Below, piece by piece: positions 10,336 through 21,165 of a DNA stretch of 64,000 bases. Below the pieces are notes generated by a model, which had not been told where the DNA came from, did not search any database, and worked only from the letters and a program-made list of their open reading frames with translations. This DNA comes from Paraphysomonas bandaiensis (taxonomy: Eukaryota > Chrysophyceae). Both the position numbers and the translations under genes were made by a program. The stretch's first letter is position 1; each line of letters opens with the position of its first letter. The stretch spans positions 62,001 to 126,000 of the forward strand of contig CBFFRP010000202.1 of the NCBI GenBank assembly GCA_965644295.1. Reading direction: 5' to 3'.

Positions 10336-13300
10336 ATGGTAAGAAAACATTGTAAAAGATTACAAATGAGACGTTTACCAACATATGATCTTGAATGTAT
10401 TCCACCATCACAAATTTTAGAATGGGAAAATGAAAATAAAAGAAAAATTAAAGTTGAAGATTTACTCAATTATATACCTCTAGTGGCATGGTAAGATGAT
10501 GTCTATGGTATATGTATTATATAGAAACTAATAGAATACTACAGGGTATTTTGGATGTTTTTTGGTACATGGTTCTATGCAGTACATGATGGTTTTGGCT
10601 GGCCACTTGGTTTGTATATGTCTGTGAATATTGGATGGGCACTTGGTTTTGACATTCCGTTCACTGGTGACCACTACGGTAGTCAGATGAGCAACCTTTT
10701 CTCTCTCATCCATACTTCGATCGGTGTGATATTTGTCGGTGTGGCGGTCATATACATAGCGAATGTTCTTACCCAGACAAAAGATAGCTGGATGGTTGAG
10801 ATACTACGCAAGAAAGAGATGGAACGAGCTGCTGCCACAGATGGGGTGTGGGACGATATCATAGCCACAGCGCGTCTGTATGGACCGAAATACAAGATCT
10901 TTTTCTTATTCTTCATTTGGATCATATTTGGTGTGGTTTGGGGTATAGTCACTGTACCAGGTTGGGGTTTCTTGTACTCCTTGGACTATACGTTGTCCAC
11001 TCTGTCCGGCGGTGGATATGTAACATTACCTGCTGATGCACCAGATTGGCAATATGTTGTTTCTGCCCTCTACGCGACCACTGGTATACCCTTAATGGCT
11101 ATATCTCTGGGTATGCTTCCTGTTGAACACTCTTTTTCTCTGTATTGTGATATTGATTTCGTAGGCCTGCTTGTCACATTATGCATGGACAACCCGGACG
11201 ATAGTGCCATATTCTCCAAAATAGTAGCAGACGTCACCCAGGAAGAGATAGATTTTATGAATATATTCGGAATAGATGGTAGGATAGTGTCTTGTGCAAG
11301 TCTAGAATAATATGTGCTCACGTTGTTTATGTGCTATAATTTTTCTGTCGTTATTGCTGTCTTATCTGAATACTGCGTGTAGATGGTGACGGCAGCGTGG
11401 ACAACCGTGAGTTTATTATTCTTACTGTGGTTCGTATTGGAGCTGCCCCACCCGACCTGATCGTGCAAATCAACCAGCGCTTTCAAGAGCTGGACCGCAA
11501 GAGGCAGAACAAGTTACTCTACGATGACTTAATTTACAAGAGACGGAGAAAGGCTCCTACCTTGAGAAGCGTAGTACGAAGCAATGAATTCAGCAAGCTC
11601 ATTATATCGAAGCGTTTATCGGAGGAACACAACCCAAACTCTAAGCGCAAGCGGAGGAGGCATTATTCTATAAGGCGGGAATACGAGATAGTCGAAGCGT
11701 CTCCATCATTGACTTCGAAGGAGGTGCCTGTCAAGGTTATGGTACTCTTTTATTCGTAATTAATTTTGACTAAACACTGTTACCTCAGAAAAAACGCGGA
11801 TTTTCGCCAGTGCCATTTGAAAATAACAATAGCCTTGAGAGGGATTTATACGATATGTCTCTCAACTGTAGTGCTGATGAACCCGAATCTCAACAGAGTT
11901 GTGGAAGTTATCGTGAAGGTACTAACTACCAGTCACCTTCACGCGTTAATGATATCGAGAGTGGGGAAGTCGGAGTCGACCTTGACGAAAGTGAAGTAAA
12001 AGACAGCGATATGGAATCGGATAGAGTGAGCTCAACGCGTCGCCGTGTATCTCGCATCGATTCAGAAGGGAGTGCTAGAAGCGCTACTATGATGCTTGTA
12101 GCCAATGCTGCAATGGGATCGATGAGGCGCATTAAGCAAGAGGACGATATGGAATTCAACTCAAAAATCTCCGCTAAGATGTTAAATAAGCTGAGAAGCG
12201 TTGATGAGTCTTCTGGGCACCACATTCATCTCCCACCAGTACTTTCTGCGTTGTATTTGGCTATCGTGGATCCGTACTGCAAAGCTTTCATGGCATGGTA
12301 TCAGACTCTAATTTCTGGGTTTTTGACGTAACCAATGGGACGCAGGGTTATTTGGATAGTTGCAGGAAGTGTTTTCTACTCAATTCATGACAATGTGTCA
12401 TTTATGATGGGATTCCACACCAGTGTATCTGTCGGATATGGTACGCCTATTGCTGACGAGCACATTATTGTCTTAAATATGTATTGCCATGGCCACAGGT
12501 ATATTTTGGACAGAAATGCATTTTAACCCGGCCCTGAAGGCATTTACAATATGCTATCTTCTCATTGGAAGTACGGCCATCGGTGGGGCTATGGCGGCTT
12601 TTGCAAGAGCACTTTCGGACACGAAAAGCAATTGGTGAGCACTGCTAATACTTGTATTACACACGGGAATAATTGCTTGTACCAGGTATGTTGACGCGCT
12701 TCGTAAAAAACAGCTGGCAGCTGCAGAAGACACGGAAGGGTACTGGGATGACATCGTAGCAATCGCTGCAATATACTGGCCAAAAGTGAAGATACATGCG
12801 ATATTCTTTGTTCTTGCTGCGTGTGGAACGCTCTGGAGCTGCCTAACTTTCGACTGGACGTTTATTGATGGTTTGTATTTTGCTCTCTCAGCTATGTCCG
12901 CTGGTGGGTTGGTAGAACTTCCGGACGGGAGTGAGGATTGGAAATATGTTTTAGTCAGTCTATATATTTGTATTGGTGTTCCTGTAATGGCAATTGCTTT
13001 CGGGCTCTTTGCCCATCAAATTACAAGCTTTGGGGCATCCGATTGTTTGGAAGAAAAGCTTAACGCCAGATATACTGAAGAAGAAGTTGAAATGATGAAG
13101 TCCTTTGAAATAGACGGTATGTTTAGCATGGATATTTAAAGGTCGTAGTTATTGATTCATGCAGATGGAGATGGGTCCCTGGATGCCAGGGAGTTCGTTA
13201 TATTAATACTTGTTAGAATCGGAGCTCTGAATCCGGAGCTGATTAAAGTTATCAATGACCGATTTAGGGACTTTGATACTGAAGGAAAGGGATTTGTGTC

Positions 13301-13439
13301 TTACGCCGCTCTGAAGAGCAGTAGGGTAGGTGTTGATACTGCAAGAGATATGGTCCACTCGAATATTCAAGGCAGTCGGCGACCGACCATGCGATTACTG
13401 GGGTTTGGAACAGCGAAAATTGGCACATTACATTCCTAG
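10336..13439 (+). CDS. Four-pore-loop K+ channel-like protein (two fused TPK/EF-hand modules), paralogue B
   Basis: Nine exons, 877 aa: 10336-10490, 10545-11110, 11165-11278, 11383-11735, 11789-12297, 12346-12440, 12499-12634, 12686-13116 and 13165-13439; all phases agree. Module 1: P1 SVNIGWALG (residues 78-86), P2 TLSGGGYV (204-211), first EF loop around 278-288. A charged, Ser-rich linker (about 315-555) with a basic KRKRRRHYSIRR stretch follows. Module 2: P3 SVSVGYG (592-598, canonical), P4 AMSAGGLVE (about 713), EF loop IDDGDGSLDARE (785-796). The frame runs from module 1 to module 2 through a 53-nt intron (11736-11788) without a stop or a promoter-sized gap, and paralogue A has the same design, so a single fused protein is favoured over two genes. 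The fold is that of tandem-pore K+ channels. Transport properties are not deducible because three of the four filters are non-canonical. Confidence 0.85.
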
Positions 13440-13789
13440 TATCACCTTGTAGTTTTGGATATATGATGTTTATTGCAGTAATTTGTATTTACTTGTAGTT
13501 ATTACTTAATGCCAGTAGTGCATGAGTGTGCGTATTGATGACTTACAGTGCGTTCAGATGATCTTTTTTTGTTATGATATGATGTGCAATCGTACTCTGT
13601 AGTATCATCTTCAGTTAACTCAATAATGGTATTATATTTTACATTTCGGAGTACGTGGTGTATAGCGTTCAGTTGTTTTGAGCAGCTATCTTTCAACGAA
13701 TTGTTTGTGCTTCACATGGTGAGATCTAGAGTTTGACGAAGTTATATTAAGGCACCCGATTGTCGAGTGTCATCTGGGCGACAATGCTG
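13440..13789. other. 3' flank of channel B, no gene seen
   Basis: AT-rich sequence after the channel stop codon. Short open frames only, with no recognisable protein. Confidence 0.4.
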
Positions 13790-14273
13790 CTATTATTCAT
13801 AACTCTGCTTTCTAAAAGGCAGTCGTGAAGGTTCAGTGTGGCAACGAAGCCGTGCTAACTAGGACAGAAAAGAATCAAATTAAAATATTTTTGCTCGATG
13901 AGGATGAAGAAGATTGTGACAGTGCAAGTGACGACGCAGCGCAATTTTGCTTTGATTGATGGTAGCAAGCTGCTTTGACTTAAGCAGCGAACTCGTTACC
14001 GCAGGATGAAGCACTTGCATGCCACAAAGGTTGTTCAGTAGAGCTAAGATTGTTATGACGGGTTTGCGCAAGAGCTTGACTCCTTGACATTTAAAAGCTA
14101 CTTATGTTTTTATGCATGAACCGTCGGCTCTGCAATGAAATGACAGTTAATGTAGCTATTTTAGTGCTAAATAATCGCAATAATTGAAATTAAGACAGCA
14201 AGTAATAATTGCTATTATAGTTGACTACAACCTGCGTCAATTAATTCACAATATTTGATACGCTGCCCTGGAG
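13790..14273 (+). pseudogene. Degenerate hAT transposase 3' end with terminal motif
   Basis: Decayed copy of the sequence at 51240-51725 and a partial relative of the one at 47965-48165. Remnants of the hAT C-terminal dimerisation region are visible (TRYRRMKHLHAT, RAKIVMTGL), broken by stops and deletions. It ends in GATACGCTGCCCTG, the reverse complement of a CAGGGC-type hAT terminal inverted repeat. Non-functional. Confidence 0.7.
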
Positions 14274-14832
14274 TCTAAAGATTCAGTATTTCGCAATATT
14301 CATGCATATAAAACAAACCTCAAGAGCACTTTCTCTTCAATTAGAAATATTCGTTTGTATTATGATGTGATCGGAAGACAGATACATGGATAAACTACTA
14401 TATATTATATATATATTCGATTGATGTGTGTAAAGTGTAAAGTGTAAACTATACTTGAGATCTAAGGTACTGTGTACTGTTGAGCCCTGCTGTTGAGTGT
14501 TGAATATAGTCTATATTTGCCGAAACCCCATCAACTGCATTCTAGCCAGCATCTGGAAAGTTATGGTCCGGAAAAATAGAAGAAGCATCCCCCGAGGAGC
14601 AAGTACTATTACTCAAACAACGGTACATAATATTTTTCTTGCCTTGTAGTATACTTTTTTTTTTGTTCCTAATACATGCTAGCGAGTCGGCTATAGTATA
14701 ATTGTGATAGTGTAATACACGCAAATTTCGATGTTTCGACACACCCTGTCGACTATTGAGTTTCATTATTACTTTTATCCTGTTTCGTTGTAACAAAATT
14801 GTTCAAATGGTTTTCACTAGTGCTCTCGCGTT
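14274..14832. other. 3' flank of SLC35B2, no gene seen
   Basis: Sequence between the hAT relic and the SLC35B2 stop codon. No homology seen. An 84-codon open frame on the minus strand (14542-14796) has no supporting feature. Confidence 0.4.
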
Positions 14833-16611
14833 TTACTTCTTGTTTTTCATTTGGCGTCTAACAGAATGAAACACAGCACCAAACACGAGGACGGTCCCCA
14901 AGTATGAGTATATTGACATCTTATGCCCAAATATAACAGACGACAAAACCATCGAGAGCATCTGACGTGTGGTCATAATCACAGTGAAGACAATCGGTCC
15001 AAACTCTTTAATGGTATAGAAGATAAAGAACTGGCCCGTTGCGCTAGTAACTGCAGTTACAATGTTATAAAGAACAGCTGTGGGATTGACCATCAAAAAT
15101 TCGAAAACCGTAAATATTTCCCCACTAAATATCAACGCGGCAGATGTCAATAGAACTGCCCAACTATTTACCCAAAACATCATGTGATATTGATCAATCT
15201 TCCCATAGTTCTTGTAAAGTCGACTTTGCCATTGCGAAGTGAAGGAGTCGCTACAAACATAGGTAATCAAGAGGAGTACACCGGCAATGCTGGTCTCTGT
15301 ATCGTTGCTTTGAGTAGCATTCTTTGACATTGAAAAAACTAACACGCCAGAAGTTATGGCAAGAGCTTCCACATACTCAATGAACGTATAAGTGACTCCT
15401 CTCAATAGCATTCCCATTAGCATCACTGGAATCACTTTCGTACTTTTAAAAATATTTTGCAATGGAAAACTGACATAATGCAAAGATGCATATTGAGCCC
15501 ATGAGGATGATGTATTTGATATAGCACAAGGTAAGAATGCATAGTATGGTGCAGTACAATATATTGTCCCATGTACAGTCCTTATAACTAGGAAAGATAT
15601 AACTATCGCCAAAAAACGATTCGAAAACACACAAAAAGAGGCAGAAGGAAACATGCCGTCTGGTGAGGAGGCAGTTGGAGTGAATTTAGTGGTCATAATG
15701 AGTTCTTGCATCATACCCCATGTTAAATATGATACTTGTAGACCTAAAAATAGTATATATGATATTCATGTAGTACATGAAATAGTGTATGAGATGTTGC
15801 ATATGATATTCATGTACGTTATATAGTGTATGAGATGTTGCATATGATATTTAACGTGATGTTGCATACGATATTCATGTACGTGAAGTAGTGTATTAGA
15901 TGTTCCATATGATATTCATGTACGAGATATAGTATGTGAGATGTTGCATACGATATTCATGTACGTGAAGTAGTGCATGAGATGTTGTATATGATACTCA
16001 TGTACGAGATATAGTATGTGAGATGTTGTATATGATACTCATGTACGAGATATAGTATGTGAGATGTTGCATACGATATTCATGTACGTGAAGTAGTGCA
16101 TGAGATGTTGTATATGATACTCATGTACGAGATATAGTATGTGAGATGTTGCATACGATATTCATGTACGTGAAGTAGTGCATGAGATGTTGTATATGAT
16201 ACTCATGTACGAGATATAGTATGTGAGATGTTGTATATGATACTCATGTACGAGATATAGTATGTGAGATGTTGCATACGATATTCATGTACGTGAAGTA
16301 GTGCATGAGATGTTGTATATGATACTCATGTACGAGATATAGTATATGAGATGTTGTATATGATGTATACTATGATACTATATACGATAGTTCACACTGT
16401 GTTTCATATGATGTTACATACCTAAAAAACAATACAAGCCTTTATATATAAGTGCCATAGTATCTTTATTTGATTGTTCATTTGATTTCTTTCTACCTTC
16501 TTCAATAAGTGAAATTGATTCAGTTTCATTGTCTGATATATTGGAGTGTTTCGGTTTGGATTGAGAGACACTCATTGGTTTCATATCGTTCATACGAGGC
16601 ATGTTTGACAT
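14833..16611 (-). CDS. SLC35B2: PAPS transporter of the Golgi, SLC35B2/PAPST1 family
   Basis: Two exons: 16422-16611 and 14833-15743, joined through a 678-nt intron (15744-16421), giving 366 aa. The splice restores the family block FLG/LQVSYLTWG followed by MMQELIMTT. Family landmarks in order: SSWAQYASLHYVSFP, FKSTKVIPVMLMG, DSFTSQWQ, GQFFIFYTIKEFGPIVFTVI, MTTRQMLSMVLS. This matches animal SLC35B2, which exchanges 3'-phosphoadenosine 5'-phosphosulfate into the Golgi lumen for sulfation. There are about eight to ten hydrophobic segments, and the first 50 residues are polar and Ser-rich. The C-terminus ends in KNKK, a possible dilysine ER/Golgi retrieval signal (inference). B3 versus B2 assignment rests on overall similarity only. 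The intron is unusual because it consists almost entirely of a tandem repeat. Confidence 0.87.
15755..16385. repeat. Intronic minisatellite, about 41-bp units in two alternating types
   Basis: About 15 copies of roughly 41 bp fill the SLC35B2 intron. Type 1 contains GTACGTGAAGTAGTGCATGA and type 2 contains GTACGAGATATAGTATGTGA; each is followed by GATGTTGYATAYGATAYTCAT. In most of the array the two types alternate, giving a higher-order period near 82 bp. Confidence 0.9.
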
Positions 16612-16788
16612 AGGAGATAGATAGGTAGGATTATTGTGATGAATAAGGTATGATTGTGGTGTGTATGGAGAGAGTGTGTTGTGTTACTGCAGGGAAGTAA
16701 ATGACTGACTGACTGCACTGATTGCTGCATCTTATGTATACATACATACAGCAGTACATACCAACACAACCTGTGAAAATATGCCAAC

Positions 16789-17272
16789 CACATACATACA
16801 TACATACATACATACATACATACATACATACATACATACATACATACATACATACATACATACATACATACATACATACATACATACATACATACATACA
16901 TACATACATACATACATACATACATACATACATACATACATACAGACATACATACATACAGACATACATACATACATACATACATACATACATACATACA
17001 TACATACATACATACATACATACATACATACATACATACATACATACATACATACATACATACATACATACATACAGACATACATACATACATACATACA
17101 TACAGACATACATACATACATACATACATACATACATACATACATACATACAGACATACATACATACATACATACATACATACATACATACATACATACA
17201 TACATACATACATACATACATACATACATACATACATACATACATACATACATACAGACATACATACATACA
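16789..17272. repeat. (CATA)n tetranucleotide array, about 480 bp
   Basis: Almost pure CATA repeat with sporadic CAGA variants at 16943, 16959, 17075, 17103, 17151 and 17255. Four does not divide by three and the unit contains no stop, so all frames stay open and give artefactual ORFs of more than 200 codons on both strands. It lies between the divergent SLC35B2 and twin-CX9C genes. Confidence 0.98.
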
Positions 17273-17405
17273 TCTGAATGTATTCCTATGTACTGGTGTA
17301 TGTGCGGCTGGTTCTGTTGGTGCTGTGTGTGCTTCTATATATACCTTAACAATCCTACTAAACATACACACTCACATATCCCTATAACTCTATCTCTAGA
17401 TTCCC

Positions 17406-17672
17406 ATGACCGAAGAAAACATTTTAAAAGTCCCTCGATTCTTTCCTAGGGCACCTTCAGCATGTCGTCCATCAGCAGATCCATTTTTTAAGTGCCTGAA
17501 TGAACACTCGAAGAAAACAAGTGATGACGATGTAGATGCAAGTAAACGTGGATTAGCAGCATGTACGAAAGAAATGAAAGCATATGAAGAATGTATGATA
17601 AAATATGAAGTAAAAAAACCAGAGCAAAGAATGAGAGTTCAAGAAGAGTATAGAATGAAAAGTTCAACATAG
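17406..17672 (+). CDS. Twin CX9C (CHCH-type) small protein, probably mitochondrial intermembrane space
   Basis: Single-exon ORF of 88 aa. Cys20 and Cys30 are separated by nine residues (CRPSADPFFKC), as are Cys53 and Cys63 (CTKEMKAYEEC). This is the twin-CX9C signature of coiled-coil-helix-coiled-coil-helix proteins oxidised by the Mia40/Erv1 relay, many of which serve respiratory-complex assembly. There is no N-terminal presequence, which fits Mia40 import. The linker between the two motifs (22 residues) is longer than in many members. I cannot assign it to a named family (CMC, COA, CHCHD) by eye. The start is the first ATG after the CATA array, and the gene ends in a charged tail. Confidence 0.72.
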   Translation: MTEENILKVPRFFPRAPSACRPSADPFFKCLNEHSKKTSDDDVDASKRGLAACTKEMKAYEECMIKYEVKKPEQRMRVQEEYRMKSST

Positions 17673-18775
17673 TTTTCTTAATAGCCATTGAGCAAATATA
17701 TTTAAGACTGTAATAAGGAGGAATTATTTATCGCCTTGATGATATTTATGTTCCTAATTGCTCTGTGGCCGAACGCTATCCCAAGATGCAATGACCCTAA
17801 TGCCAGTTCACTTGCACTTAGAGTATTTCCACTTGTAGTGTGAATCTCCCAATATTCTGAGTATCGAGAGTAGTTAGGGAACTGGCTTAAATATGTGGTA
17901 GTAAATAAAATAAGCTTACGCCTATTAGTTAACGATTGTTTTGTTTGTGTGCCGTAACTAGTCTTCTTCTAAACGTTGGGCTTGTAAGTCGTAAATTGTT
18001 TTGATTTGCCAGTAATGACATGAACCTAAACTTAATCGAACCAGGTACTATTCATTTACTCTGTAGTATTATTAGTGGTGGACAACCTATGTTTTTTGTT
18101 ATATATTATATAGCATATAGCAGGTCACCATAGGAGTCAAATCATGATAACTGTGTCTTAAATGTCCTACTAGAATCTACTGTAGTTGATTATTGATTAT
18201 CTACTGTATACGCGTATATGAACATAGCGAGGGCTAGGGAACAAAATATTGAATTGCAATATAATGTAAAATATTTGATTGGTGAACCTGAAGTATTGTG
18301 TCATGTCAATTCAAGATACAGAAGTTGAGCAGTGGTTGGCGTGAATAAAATATATTATCATGTTGTTGAAATTGTGTTTGCAATATAATATGTAGTTTGA
18401 TTACAATAAACTTCTGTTAAGAACGATCTTACTTATGTGATAATGACCAATAGTCAATAGACCTACCAAATATTCCATCAATGTTGTATTTGTTAAAGTG
18501 AATCACAGTATTGCAATTTTATTGTTGGGCCGGTTTAAAAATTCCATCAATATTATTGGTGAGACGCTAACTAACAATAGTATTGCAATATATTGTTCCC
18601 TAGCCCTGATATACACCACTTTGCTTTATCTCGATAAATATTTAATTACATAAAACTCACTACAGGTAAAGGACTTTGATACAACACCACTTCAAGGTGC
18701 CATGCAAATAGAAATTCCACGCAATCTACAACTCTTGGATTCTAAAAGGGCAATAATCCTATATATATACAAGCA
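17673..18775. other. Convergent intergenic region with a possible hAT-type MITE
   Basis: No gene recognised. It is AT-rich, with several ATTGCAATATATTG-like motifs. Part is covered by the possible MITE at 18229-18608. Confidence 0.45.
18229..18608. mobile_element. Probable non-autonomous hAT-type MITE
   Basis: The ends are inverted: left AGGGCTAGGGAACAAAATAT, and right ATATTGTTCCCTAGCCCTG, whose complement starts CAGGGCTAGGGAACAATAT. CAGGG-type termini are typical of hAT elements. I could not find a convincing 8-bp target-site duplication, so the exact borders are uncertain. Confidence 0.6.
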
Positions 18776-19899
18776 CTACCTTTTAAGGAAATTGCGGACT
18801 TTAGATGTCATACTTTTAGGAGCGTCAGTCTTGCTATTAACCTCGGGCCCATTTCGACTCGATGTATCTACCGCATTTGACTGATTAGGCGTGGATGCTG
18901 TAGTTGATGTTGTACTGCTAAGATTGGCGTCGGATGACGTTTTGGATTGGTCTACACCATTTAGCTCTGATTGCGCCAAGCAGCTTTCGCTATTGTTCAA
19001 TGAACCTCGAATGGATGACAGTGACTGATCGGTTACTTCCAATTTTTCAAGGAACTCTGTCTGATCTTGTCGTTGCGCTGGGTGAGAAGTGAGCGCAGCA
19101 CAAAATCCCAGCAATCGTAAAGTAGAAGGGTGGCATTCAAACAAGTACGAGCATTTCGGTGGGTCAGAGTCGATCTGAAGTGTACTAAGAACACTGTATA
19201 TAGCTTGACAACGACTCGCAGTATCAGAAGTTAGTTTCACGTGGAGATATAAAACGTCGAGATAGTACAATGGCAATTGTAGGAGGGGAATTTCCGTAGA
19301 ACTTATTACGGGTTCCTGCAAAAACAATGCACATGTTATTATACTGCGCGAACTAAAACTTAAGTACGTAATCAGCATACAACAAAGTATTGCAAGAACA
19401 ACACCTGATCTGATCTAGAATATATCAGTATACACCGATCAATAAACTTTCGACTACTTTGAGGAATGCGTTCTTTGGATTCCATCCATTCTCTCACGCT
19501 TTCAAATACAGTGTTCAAATTAACCACTTCATCACAAGAGGTTTCACGTCTGGTATTTATGTATGTAAGTGATTTTTCTATTTCACTTGTACTGGATGTA
19601 AAATCTTGTTCAATTCTTACAGAATTAGAGTCAAATGTAGCAACCGCAAATTGATGTTGAATTGTTGAATGAGATTTCCTTTGAACTATAAGATTAATCA
19701 CTACATATATAAATCATTATATATATATATATTAATATAAAGAATACAAACTTTCTGTTATAATATCAAAACGTGATCTCTGTGAGTCCCAGTTAGTGTG
19801 TATCTCACTATAAGTATCTAATAGAAACAATATCCTCTCTGGGAGTACAAGTGATTGACGTAAAATACAAAATTCTTCTTTATCAATAAAATTTGACAT
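18776..19899 (-). CDS. BABAM1: MERIT40/BABAM1 homologue (BRISC/BRCA1-A complex scaffold)
   Basis: Three exons: 19752-19899, 19405-19685 and 18776-19315; the phases agree, giving 322 aa. The order matches BABAM1: a vWA-like start (RILFLLDTYSEI), HQFAVATFDSNSVRI as the second strand region, a DLE-type helix (VVNLNTVFESVREW), RCILIYSRSD, then YYLDVLYLH (compare the PYFFFDVVYIHNG region) and a C-terminal LLGFCAALTSHPAQR, which corresponds to the conserved LAHPLQRP block. BABAM1 holds the BRCC36-Abraxas K63-deubiquitinase assemblies together. The last 100 residues are Ser/Thr/Asn-rich and end in a basic KVRNFLKR tail that the animal protein lacks. The assignment rests on pattern order, not strong local identity. 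Confidence 0.68.
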
Positions 19900-21165
19900 T
19901 ATAGTAATAATAGTATAGATATTATGATACTATGACAAGTGAATTAGTAAGTAAGTCCATATCACGTTAATAGAGGAGGCAGGTGCATATGATAGATAGG
20001 ACAGGGACACTAGAAAACAGGGGTTTCAAGGATTTGAAGTAGTTTTCTATTACCTAGTATGTGTAAACCCAACTTTTATCAATAATTCTAGGAAATTTAT
20101 AGCAATATCAATATTTTTCTGGCATGATTGATTGCATAGCACTTGTAGATGGGGACAATTTTACAAAAAATCTAGAAATTAGATGGATATTTTTACTAAG
20201 GTATACCAACCATCGCATACAAAATACTTTATGTAAAATTGGTAAAAATGAGGAAAATGTAAAAATGCATGTACGACGACACTGATAATGTACACTGGAT
20301 GTGGACATGGATGCATAGTAGAGCAATCCATTAAGCAAAGAAGATATCCCATACCTGTCTTGCAATGTATCCTCTAGCATTGCCCCTTCTGTAGGTTACC
20401 TGCATCATACTGCGCACTTCATTAAGCAATGCTTTGCTGCATACAAGGTAAATGAAGAGAACCTGCAATCGATGAGGTGATACATCTCAATCATATGGTA
20501 ATTAACGGTATTGTCTTGCTATTACTCTCTGGTTTTGCAAGATTTCGTTCACCTTGGTCATAATATATCGGAGTTTTTCAAGTTGATGAAATCAAGATCT
20601 TGTGTCTGTGTGCTCACTGCATAAGATAAAGAACTTTCACTTTCGCTTTCCAACCTTGCCCCTTAATGTGGTTTCTGAAAGGCTATGCTGGTATAAATGA
20701 GAGCCCCACTATACTATACATGATCATGGAATGTGTCAAAGAAAATGTACATACCAAACATGTACATGAAATCGTAAAGAAAGTAAAGCAAAATGATTTA
20801 TGATATTGCCCAGAAGCATTTGGGTTAGAATGTCTTTGCATTTGTATTGCCGGTCTACACGCAACAATATAAATTAGTAATAGAAAGTAGCCGATAAGAG
20901 CTTTAAAGTAGTAGGCTTATGACACGACCAGTCTTGCTCTATGTTCTTCATTGAGACAAAGGTACATCATTTTCTTTTTGCGACGTACAAATTAAATTAT
21001 AAAAAACATGAAAAATAACACAAAGCGAATAATAAAATCATACTAAAGTATTCATTAAATTATCATCAAATAAATTATGGTACCTTACGTGATGTAAAGA
21101 AAATGAACCAGCCATAGTTGACGTAAAGCCAAAATTCTTCTTAAATATCAGCACTATTTCTCACG
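19900..21165. other. Intergenic region, no confident gene
   Basis: About 1.2 kb between BABAM1 and the mannitol dehydrogenase gene. A 90-codon open frame at 20108-20380 (-) has no homology that I can see. The rest is stop-rich and AT-rich. Confidence 0.45.

Noticed and set aside
11736-11860. Module 1 and module 2 of channel B as two separate genes
   Set aside because: The gap would be about 100 bp with no promoter or terminator signal; a GT-AG intron keeps the frame, and the paralogue has the same fused design.
12441-12498. Extended filter reading GYGTPIADEH in channel B
   Set aside because: The segment leads to a stop; removing it as a 58-nt intron gives GYGIFW, matching GYGIYW in channel A with an intron at the same place.
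15755-16385. CRISPR-like repeat/spacer look
   Set aside because: Units are contiguous minisatellite copies without unique spacers, inside an intron of a eukaryotic gene.
16590-17449. Five overlapping ORFs of 177-246 codons on both strands
   Set aside because: They are translations of the (CATA)n array, open in every frame because the unit has no stop and is not a multiple of three.
20108-20380. 90-codon minus ORF
   Set aside because: No homology, no upstream or downstream exon, ordinary AT-rich context.
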